From NCBI GenBank assembly GCA_027946555.1, contig JAPEVC010000013.1:62001-126000 (forward strand): a stretch of DNA of 64,000 nt, written 5' to 3'. The position numbers were made by a program, and so were the translations under genes. Of the stretch, positions 10,758 through 19,637 are shown piece after piece. Source of the DNA: Gnomoniopsis sp. IMI 355080 (Eukaryota > Ascomycota > Sordariomycetes > Diaporthales > Gnomoniaceae). The stretch's first letter is position 1, and the number at the start of each line of letters is the position of its first letter. The notes below the pieces were generated by a model. The model searched no databases, was not told where the DNA came from, and saw only the letters and a program-made list of their open reading frames with translations.

Positions 10758-12761
10758 ATTGAAATTCTGCTAGTGCTGCCAGCGCCTAGGAGCAATGTTG
10801 AAGGTGGGAGAAGCAGTCGAGGACGATTGCAACATTCCGTCGACCAGAGAACAGCACTATTTACGTAGTACCTCGCTATCCCGCGCCCCAGGACATTGGT
10901 GACTAAGAGACTCAAATGATACGGAGGCAGGTCGGAGTGCTACCTCCCACAATCACCGGCGCGGAGATGCACGACTTGATGCTACATGGGCAGCCATAGG
11001 TCCTTCCAGCCGCCACGGCATACACACCTTGACAATACTGCGACCCTCCGCGGAGTAGGTCGGCAGGAGGGGAAGCCCTCGTCAGGAAAAGTGGGCGGGA
11101 AAAAAGCAACTATCCGCTATGAGCTAGACCCGATTGATAAGTCCCACAGTCAAGAGAGAGAAAAACTTTCTGCAGGCAGGGCCTAAAAACCTTTTTCATG
11201 ATAAGCTTGTTGATGGGCGAGGATCGTCGTCTAGACCCGGGATGGTTTAAGCACATGCCTAGTCGCTAGCCTAGTCAATATTTTGACAGGGCTCCCGACC
11301 CACTGTCCCCGCGCTGCACGCAACCCCAAACTGCCCCACTGATACGCGGCTGCCGGTCCGCGGAGATGTGGCGTGATGTTTATGGGATATTTGAGGGCGA
11401 CAGCAGTACCCGACCCTATGCATTTCAGTTGAAGGTCACACTGAAGCAGGTGAGTACTGACAACGTATGTTTCCAACCCGACTCCAGAGACAAAAGCATC
11501 TGATCTTTAAGAAGATAGATTTCGTCCTGGCAAGAGGCTCTATTCAATTCAAATGGGCCAGGGATGATTATTGTCGAATAGGCAGATCGGATGATCCGCA
11601 AATGGTCAATGGGACCAAGGCTTCCTCAGGCCACAGACGCGGCTGGCAATAGACGTTCAAGTTCAACATGTCTGCCATCTGAACGCCATCTAAAACTGGT
11701 TCAAGAATATGAGCAGGCAGCAAATGGTAATATTGAGTGGGAAAAGGGCATGCTTTATCTTGGTATGAGATATTACGCGTATAGACTGGTTACGCATACC
11801 CACCTAGGGACCTACCTATGCACAGTACATACAAGACTGAGCTTCCGTAGATTGTCCCTCAAAGGCTTACCTGTTCCACACCCGGACTGCAACTCTGCAG
11901 TGTCGTGGCTGTTAATCCAGTCTATTCATAGTACAGGCCAAGACAATTCTCACTTGAGCTAACTTGCCCTTGGCCATCTGGGCACCTATTAGCCAAATCA
12001 CAGGCAGCTATAATCGAGATCAAGCTCGTCCCATCTTATTATTAATCAGCACGAGTCCGAAAGTGATCGCACTTTTCTCTGACTGTTTATGCTAATAGGC
12101 AACTACCAAGCAAATGACCCGATACAGATCAGAACTTGTCAGCAGGAAGCTAGTCATGATGGGGTTTTGATATTCGAGAGTCGTTCTGTCGGAGGCGAGA
12201 CTTCTTCAGCTTATTGCCCTCCATTCCGACCTAAGTAGACGAAACATAAAACGGCCAGATGGATCTGTCGTAATCATAATGGCTGCCAATGGAGGCAGAG
12301 AAATGGATTTCAACCCATCAAAACTAATCAACGCCACTCAGCCTTACGTGGACACAGACTCGTCACCTCCTCCTTATTTTAATATCAATTCGTTGTGCGC
12401 AGTTGCTGACGGTGAGAAGCTGAACCACGCGGCCGATGTGGCTTCCTGGTGCGCTTTGTGAGATGTTGATCGTCATGTCGAAAGCAGCTTTTACTTATAG
12501 AAACCACAAGCCACGGGCCTCCGCCTTTTCCGAAGATGGACGTCATGTCTTACCATGACCATGAAGCTTTCGGAAGATGCAGCCTTCTGATGATCCAAAG
12601 GTGCGGTCGCCAAGAAGTTAAAAGGAAGGGATATCCGCGACAAGACGTCCTAAACCTGAACAACTTCCAGGTTACATTCAGCCCGCCATAAGCAGAATCT
12701 TTATACAAGCACAAAAAATCCCTTTATCCTTTCGACCCAAGTAAAGAAACTCACAGCCGCC
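10758..12761. other. Long intergenic region upstream of the secreted cysteine-repeat gene
   Basis: Two kilobases with no gene I can support. Open frames at 11591-11962 and 12279-12461 lack motifs and have no splice partners. A TATA-like TTATACAA lies at 12711-12718, about 45 bp before the ATG of the cysteine-repeat precursor. Confidence 0.5.
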
Positions 12762-12992
12762 ATGAAGCCAGTCACTTTGGTAACCGCCCTCTTCATCGCA
12801 GCTGTCGCTGCTGTGCCAGCATCCGACTTTCATGGCAGTGATATGACCAAAAGATGCGATGAGAAGCATTGTCCCGGCTGCCAATTTGGGGCGGTGTGCT
12901 ACGACAAGCGAGGCTTGCCGCTCAAGCCCGACTGGAAACGCTGCGATGAGGTGCACTGTCCTGGGTGCCAGTTTGGTGCTATCTGTGAATAG
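12762..12992 (+). CDS. Small secreted precursor with two Kex2-delimited cysteine repeats
   Basis: Unspliced 76-aa ORF with good start context (gccgccATGa). Residues 1-18 or so form a signal peptide (MKPVTLVTALFIAAVAAV). The rest contains two 15-residue units differing at two positions, CDEKHCPGCQFGAVC (32-46) and CDEVHCPGCQFGAIC (61-75). Each has spacing C-x4-C-x2-C-x5-C and each starts directly after Lys-Arg (30-31 and 59-60). A third Lys-Arg at 49-50 isolates the linker GLPLKPDW. This is the layout of Kex2-processed repeat proteins, the class that includes fungal pheromone precursors and dikaritin-type RiPP precursors. The predicted product would be two short four-cysteine peptides. I do not recognise the core as a known pheromone, and there is no C-terminal CaaX. 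No UstY-type (DUF3328) gene is visible nearby. Function is unknown. Confidence 0.8.
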   Translation: MKPVTLVTALFIAAVAAVPASDFHGSDMTKRCDEKHCPGCQFGAVCYDKRGLPLKPDWKRCDEVHCPGCQFGAICE

Positions 12993-13659
12993 TTACCTAC
13001 CTACCTAGGTAGATAGAGTCACCTTGGTTTGTAAGTTGCTGTCTAAACCTTCGATCTCACTCGGCCCTCAAAGTATCCAAAAACGTAGGCAGTGTTTCCC
13101 CTGGAGACATTCTTCCACTTGGTCAGGTCTACGTTAGGACTTATCGTCTCATGGCATGTTTGCTAATTGTAAATATGTCAGTTCAATGAATGGGTACTCG
13201 ATAAAACGCTCTGCAAGTGTTCAAGCCCAGTCAGTATGAGGTGCTTGCAGAAAGCCATCCAATGCGTTATTGCTCATGCACAGATGGGCTAAACATCGGG
13301 TCGGAAAAGGAGGACAAACGCGCTCGTTGTATTCGGATGTACTTGAAACAAATCCCAAATCTTTGTCGTAACTTTTCTCCCCAAATTTTACCTAGGTAGT
13401 ATTTTGAATGTTATGACTTCTTCGTGCCCACGAAATATATTCAGTCTAGGAAAGTAGCAAAGCCTGGATGTTACTCTCAACCTGAAGTCTCCGTAATACC
13501 GCAACGCAACCAATTGTGTAATAATGAAGTGTACATTCCTATCGGCCAAGTACTACAAACCTTTCTTTGAATTCGTAGGAATGGTACCGGACCAGTTGCA
13601 ATGGGTTCCGGACTCTAGAGTGTCTAGTGATCTCGGCCAGCGTGTGTAACTACTGGCCT
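12993..13659. other. Intergenic between convergent genes, two ACCTAGGT palindromes
   Basis: A 667-bp gap between convergent 3' ends. It carries ACCTAGGT at 13003-13010, inside a longer CTACCTACCTAGGTAGATAG array, and again at 13390-13397. No gene is supported. Confidence 0.5.
13003..13010. repeat. ACCTAGGT palindrome, window family
   Basis: One of eight exact copies seen by eye: 13003, 13390, 15903, 21235, 26860, 42335, 50537 and 59734 (start positions). About one copy would be expected in 64 kb of random sequence. All copies except the one inside the ankyrin pseudogene lie between genes. Near-matches GCCTAGGT occur at 19534 and 63205. Confidence 0.8.
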
Positions 13660-15737
13660 CTATGTCTTGGAACGTTTGACCAGCCGTAGAGCATACTTGT
13701 CAGGCTCCCGGACGTGGATGGTGATCTGCACGATACTATCCTTCGTGTAATCCCATATACGCTTGCGTGTGTCTTGAAACGTCTCGCCAGGTAGAGGCAC
13801 GGTCTCTACGTTGTAGTGACGTAGAATGTAGGCCAGCACAGCAACGAACTCAACCTGAGCAAACTTCTTGCCAGGACAGTCCCGAGATCCTAGTGACCAT
13901 GGGAAGAACGTCTCCTTGGCGATAGGTGGTGGCTCAATCGCTTCCGACTCCAGGATGTCGGCCAGGGATGCTTGATCGTTTTTCTTGTTGTCGGTGCTTT
14001 CACGTTGCTGCATCCATCGATCGGGCTTCCATTCACGGCTGTCGGGGCCCCAATAATCTTCCATAATTTGCACATGGTAGGCAGGGAGAGCTATTGTAGT
14101 TCTACTCGGGACGTAGACTGCGCGGCCGTTGATGTGCAGCTCTTGTCCCCGTCCCTTCGGAGCAAGGCATTCTTTACTGTGGACTGGGACTGGAGGATAT
14201 ACCCGAAGCATTTCGAACTTGAACGGTAACGTCAGCACATGCACTTCTATGAGCTCCGCAAATTCCGGCTCGGAATGATCGTAGGGTCACGAACTAACAT
14301 ACCATTAAAGCGAGACATCTTTTGAGCCTGGGAAAGGTCTGTCCATAGTCCAAAGTATCCGGATCCATCGACGATGAGTCTGCGAAGACGTGATCCAGCT
14401 CTTCTTGAATCCACTTTTGCCACTGCGGCTCCACGGAGAGGAGATGGAAGCAGTAGTTTAGGGTGTGTGCCGTAGTTTCATGACCAGCAATGTTATAATC
14501 CATCATGTTTCCGAACACTTCGTCTTCGGTCAAATACCCACGTTGGGTTAAGCTGTCATCAAGGTCTTTCTCGCCGGACTGCTGTGATGTATCGAACGTT
14601 GATTTTGAGATTATGGCGTTCAGGAAGATGTTTTCCGTGGCCTCTCCAGATTTGATTTTGGCTCTTCTTTCCTCCACGAGCTGACGCATGAGGCGTCGAA
14701 ATGTTTGGGCCCTTGATAAGTGCTCTCCAATGACCCGTGGCAAGAAGCTAGTGAATCTGGGACCGTACTTGTAAAGCCACTCAGGGAACAAGGTCAGTAT
14801 GACGATGTTGGTGATGAGTGGCGTCAAGTTATCACGGTACATGGTAGAGAATTCGTCTTCTCCTTCAGGCTTGTGCCCGGCTGGGGTGAAGTTCCACTGC
14901 AAACCCAGCCCGGCGGCCGCGAGCACGTTCAAGGCTAATATCATTGTGTCCCGAGCGGAGCTCTTCGCTCCTTCGTCTCCAGCCTAGAAAAACCCGTCTT
15001 TAGCAATTTGCGATACCACATCATTGTTGAAGTCTGAGGGCACTCACGAAACTCCACGATTGACACATATCACGCGTCTGTCTCAGCGACTCATGCCACA
15101 CAATAGTCATGTTGCTCTCGTTGAAAGGTCTGCGTAATTCCATTAGCAACAGCATCACACATCGTACAAGGTAGTGGATGTCTAAGAACAATCACGCACG
15201 GTGCTGTGATGCGACGCTGGCGCTGCCATTCTGCGCCCGTCACTGATGACACACTTGGAGAGAGCAGCACCGGCATTTGCCGATCTTCAGGCTGTTCAAA
15301 GGCTTTTTTTCTGTTGTAGACTTCTTTGATCACGCCAATGTCGGCAACCCATAGCTATGAAATGTCAGTGCAATGTTTATTATTGCGATATCGAGGCATG
15401 GGTGGCTCACGTTTATGCCGGCTGGGGTCACGATTGCAAACACTTTCCCAAGTTTCTTGGTCGTTTGACCATGATCATCCCATACCCATCCGTGGCCTAT
15501 GTATTCCGTCCATTCTCCGAGTCCGAATGGCGCTTTGCGGATTATTGGCTTTACCAACGGTTCCAACACCATCCAGAAAGGGTTGAAGCGGCCGACGGGG
15601 CTGTAAAGAATTGGTATTCCCATATTTTTCGCATGTCGACGATATTCCCAGAATGAAAGAGCACTTCTCAGCGTGTAAAATGATACTGCAGCGAGGAAAC
15701 CCCCCAGTATCAAGACCGGGAATGTCATCGCAACCAT
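13660..15737 (-). CDS. Cytochrome P450 monooxygenase
   Basis: Five exons (15737-15411, 15354-15200, 15129-15048, 14983-14303, 14217-13660) give 600 aa. An N-terminal membrane anchor (FPVLILGGFLAAVSFYTL) places it on the ER. All core motifs are intact: the substrate-side RITAPPFNE segment, the I-helix oxygen-binding AGHET at about 354-358, ExxR as EMLR at 417-420, a PERF-type segment WKPDRW, and the heme loop FPWSLGSRDCPG with the cysteine ligand near 529. Introns of 56, 70, 64 and 85 bp all have GT-AG ends. The neighbour is the secreted cysteine-repeat gene, transcribed toward it 667 bp away, so a shared pathway is possible but unproven. I cannot assign a CYP family or substrate. Confidence 0.92.
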
Positions 15738-16377
15738 TGTGCTCGCAGGTAGGAGGAAACTAGGGGCAACGTAATGAGGTATTCAGTAACAGGCGCTGAC
15801 CTTCACTTCTGATCATGAGACAAAGTCTGTAGCATGGAAAGAAACAAGAGAGAACGACAAAGATATTGGAGACGATTGGAGCATTGATATAATCGCCTAC
15901 CTACCTAGGTAGGTAGCATTATCTTCGGGTTCCTTTTTCTATACGGTAGTTTGATGAACGAGACGGCATTGGTTTGGCGACGCCTACCATCCATCGTATT
16001 CGCGTTCGTCTGGATAAACGCGGACAATTGTAAAACACCGACATATTCCTCCTTTGTAACGAGTGTAATGTAGAAGGCCAAAGCACAAAAAAAGCATATA
16101 TTCAGATGGTAACCTACAAGGTTTTGGAGGTTTTGGTTTAAGGCCTAATGTATGTAACCTAGTTCTAGCTCACCTCAGTGGCTCAGACTAGCAATGCTAA
16201 AGACGTCATGCTTGTAGAGGGGCTTGGGGGGTCGGAGCTATCTGAGTTAGTTGTGCTGGCTGACGTAAAGAGGATCAGCTAATACCAAGGCCCCTCATGT
16301 CTCGGCTCAGCACAGCTGTATACCCCGCGACGCGATTTAGACGCACCCAAAAGCCTCAGGATAGCACCACCAACATT
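15738..16377. promoter_or_regulatory. Divergent promoter region between the P450 and ppx1
   Basis: A 640-bp gap between divergent starts, or shorter if the upstream ppx1 ATG at 16297 is used. It contains a 20-bp perfect palindrome at 15897-15916 built from CTAC/GTAG units. An AT-rich TATA-like patch (gatataatc, 15886-15894) lies about 150 bp from the P450 start. Confidence 0.45.
15897..15916. repeat. 20-bp perfect inverted repeat of CTAC/GTAG units
   Basis: Each 10-bp arm is the exact reverse complement of the other, with ACCTAGGT at the centre (15903-15910). It is the longest of several copies of this palindrome in the window and could form a cruciform or bind a dimeric protein. It may equally be a simple-sequence expansion. 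Confidence 0.85.
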
Positions 16378-17680
16378 ATGCCCCCCTTACGAAATTTACA
16401 CGCGTTCCTTACCTATGCTCGTAGGACTTTGACGACCCCTGTCAGCCAGCGGCCCTCGCCGTTGACCTTTGTGGTCGGCAACGAATCTGGAGGTATGGAA
16501 ATATGCCCTCTCCCCTCAAGTCGGCCGGCCCGCGAGACCTTAAGAGATCCAAAGTTGACCTCAACATCTCCTCCCATCTGCAGACCTCGACTCTCTCTGT
16601 TCCGCCGTCCTCTTCGCCTACTTTCGCAGCCTTGCGGCTCCCAAATTTACTCTGCATATCCCCCTCGCCAATATTCCTCGAGAAGACCTTGCCCTTCGGC
16701 CAGAGCTCCGCGCTGCGCTTGCCTATGCTGGCGTCAAGTCAGAGGACTTGCTTACCCTGACCGACCTCGAAGAGATCAAGGACCTGAAACCAGATGATAC
16801 TCGTTGGCTGCTCGTCGACCATAATGCTCTTACGGGGTCCCTTGCAGAGCGCTTTGGCGCGCGGACTGTAGGCTGCGTTGATCACCATGAGGACGAGAAC
16901 TTTATACCCAAATCAACTGGAGATGAGCCACGTGTGCTTCAAAAAACCGGAAGCTGCATGAGTCTGGTAGTGGAGTACTGTCAGGACGTCTTCGATGGGC
17001 TGTCAAAACACGGCGACACCACAGAGGATGGTGATGATGTTAAGGACCTGGAGAACGGTCTTGCTCGTGTGGCGCTCGCGCCTATTCTAATTGACACCAA
17101 CAATCTCAAATCAAAGGCCAAGACGACCGATCTGGACATCAAGATTGCCGAGTATCTAGAGACAAAGGTCAACAACTACAAACGCAAGACATATTACACG
17201 GAATTGAGCGAGCTTAAGGAGGATATCTCGCAATTCTCGTACACCGACAACTTCCGCAAGGACTTCAAGGCATGGACCGAAGCAGGCATGGTTCTGGGGA
17301 CTTCCAGTATACCCAAAGGGTTCCACTATATGCTCAAGCATTTGGGTGATGACAAGACGTTGCTCGAGGACTTCCGCAAATTCTCCGAGGACAGGAAAGT
17401 CGACATCGGTACGATTATGACCTCGTCTGCCAAAGATGATGGTGTGTTCAAAAGGAATCTGCTGGTATGGGCATTCAACGCAAAGGCCGTCAAGGCGGTG
17501 GAGAACTTTATGGCCAGCCAAGCGGAAGCTCTCGGACTGGCGCCCTTCCAGGACGGCCGGCTGGATTACAAGGGCGAGAACGAGGTGCGGTATTGTTGGT
17601 ACCAACATGTCACGAAGAACAGCAGGAAACAGCTGGCTCCCATGCTGCGGGCTGCGATGAGAGAGGCTGCGAAATTGTAG
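16378..17680 (+). CDS. ppx1: Exopolyphosphatase Ppx1 (DHH family)
   Basis: Exons 16378-16492 and 16584-17680 (91-bp intron) give 403 aa, close to yeast Ppx1 (397 aa). Active-site blocks are present in order: VVGNESGDLDSLCSA (the NxSxDxD metal site, restored by the splice), LLVDHN, and the DHH signature in GCVDHHEDE. Downstream are an ILIDTNNL block and the C-terminal DHHA2 region with IGTIMTSS. The enzyme hydrolyses terminal phosphates from inorganic polyphosphate, in cytosol and mitochondria. An in-frame ATG at 16297 would add 27 residues rich in Arg and Ser and lacking acids at the start, which could be a mitochondrial presequence; both starts are plausible. Confidence 0.9.
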
Positions 17681-17835
17681 ACTGATTTTGGATGTGATAC
17701 CCATTTTCTGGTTTATTGGGAGGCTTTTATACTGCAATATGAGCGTTTGCATTTTGCATTAGGGGCTAGTGGATTGGATTAGAAGGCAATCAAGTTTCTT
17801 GCGCACATATTGAACCACACGCGTCCTTGTAGGGT

Positions 17836-19045
17836 TCAGACGGCCGCCACGATCGCATCCAACCACTTAGCAAGCCTATATGATCACAAAGTTAGTCGAT
17901 CGGGCGGTTTTTGTCGAGGCTCATAACAAGGTACCTACCTATAACCCTGTTTCGCAATTTGCAACTTAACCACAGGGCTCGCAGTGGTTGTGTACGACCC
18001 TGCCAGGTCAGTCTGCTCGACAAACGAGACGCCCTGTTTAAGCACCGTGGAACACACGGCCGCGTTACTCTCCGAGGCCCAGGTGGTGGCACTCTCCTCA
18101 GCATTGTTGATGCTGAGCCCACTCACCCAGCTGGCCGCCTGCGTTTTGTACTCTCCGGTCTTGATAGCTGTGGGACGGAGCACGGTGAGTCAGGGCCAGC
18201 ATCCTACACACAATGCACTGCGGCGAACTCACCGGTCGTGAGCGTATTGGCCCACGTCTTGGCGTCTGCCAATGTCGAGCCGCCACTTATAGCCTCCGGG
18301 ATCTGGGTGTCCCAGATGGCGTGCAGGTTGGTATCGTCGCCGTTGTAGGTCACATCGATGGTGTTGCCTCCTACGTCAAGAAACTCGCAGTGAAGAGGCT
18401 GGCCAACATCACCGACGAACTGTGGGAATTGTTAGTCTCGCCTGATGACTTTGGGTGCCACGTAAGCTCGGTCATGGGCAGGCCTCACGTGGATGACCAA
18501 CTGGCGTTATCATTAGCAATGCTTTGTATAACAGATTGGAGACGGGTCAAAAGCTTGAGCTCACCTTTGCAGCAAGCTGTCGATCTGCTTTGCTCAGTCC
18601 GGTATCTAGCAAGCGTGAGGTCTACCAGTCCCTCTGTCAATTTCAACAGCTCGGGAATCCCCTTTGCACACCTTTTGGGCCGTCGAGGAACTGTCGATGA
18701 ACGTACATAGTTTGCAATTGCAGAAATCACACACCCATCCGCGCCGCAGTCCCGCTCAAAGTCTACACCGCAGGAGCTAGGCGGGTCGTCGCGGGCATCC
18801 ACGTAGTGGAACGGTGCGCTGAACTTGCCGGCTGTGGTCGAGCGGTACGAGTCCGCGTATGCTGCCACGGAGGCCAGGTAGTTCGCGGAGGTATCGCCCA
18901 GCAGGGACTGGAAGTAGGTTGCGGTGGTGGGTGCTACAAAGTTGCTCGCAATGTAGGCGACGGTTTCGTGGCCATAGGCGCCCCATGCCACTGCCCCGGT
19001 GGGGAGGAGGGTGAGGGATGACAGGATGATGTGTGAGATTTGCAT
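17836..19045 (-). CDS. S1/P1-type secreted nuclease
   Basis: Six exons (19045-18707, 18621-18565, 18500-18489, 18419-18233, 18167-17939, 17875-17836) give 287 aa, the usual size. The signal peptide ends at Ala20, so mature Trp21 supplies the N-terminal zinc ligand. The trinuclear zinc-site residues are all visible: GHE, AYADSYR, PFHYVDA, HFVGDVGQPLHCE and LHAIWDTQIPE. The enzyme degrades single-stranded DNA and RNA to 5' nucleotides outside the cell. Exon 3 is only 12 nt and encodes LVIH, including a zinc-ligand His; flanking introns of 64 and 69 bp have good donors and CTAAT/CTAAC branch points. The last exon encodes just the C-terminal helix RLAKWLDAIVAAV. The total coding length is an exact multiple of three. 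Confidence 0.92.
18489..18500 (-). other. 12-nt microexon of the S1-type nuclease gene
   Basis: It encodes LVIH between exons ending QLAAK and beginning FVGDVGQ. Without it the conserved VHFVGD zinc motif would lose its His, so inclusion is needed for activity while both outcomes keep the frame. Confidence 0.8.
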
Positions 19046-19637
19046 TGTTGGGCTGGGGGGTTCGCAAACTACAGCACGGTTTGACAACAATGTAAAGGTT
19101 GATTCTTTTGAGTATCGTCGTTATCCACGCGCATCTTTATATTTCTGTAGTGCCGCGTTGTAAATGCAGCCAGTTGTCCCCACGTCGCCGCATCGTGACA
19201 TCGAGGCTGTACTCTGCACCCGAGCTAGTTTCCAGCCTTCTTCTCTGGGATAGTATTGCGGAAGGGCTTCTCTGCCATCTCAAAGGTTGACAAATCACAA
19301 GACGATCCCCAGGGGAAAAGCAAGTGGAGGATTGCTGGCACCAGAGGATTAAGCTCATATGCTTAACTGGTTTCGGCCAATCATGCGGCGTTTCCAGACC
19401 TTGTGCCGACCCGTTTGGGAAGGTGGGCCCTGGCTTGGCATCTGTGAGGAGCACAAGTCGAGGGCTAACTGTCTTTCTACACCGAGACGTTATTTGTTGT
19501 TACGAGTGTCATCTTGGTATAATTCACTCGCCTGCCTAGGTACTCTATTTATATCAAGCAATTGTTGGTGATATTCGATTAGCATTGATCCTCATGAAAG
19601 CAGAATCTACATCATTCCTGTGATGACTTCAGACTTG
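19046..19637. other. Intergenic, nuclease promoter side
   Basis: A 592-bp gap between the nuclease start and the 3' end of the ankyrin pseudogene. No gene is supported. It carries GCCTAGGT at 19534-19541, a one-base variant of the window's recurrent palindrome. Confidence 0.5.
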
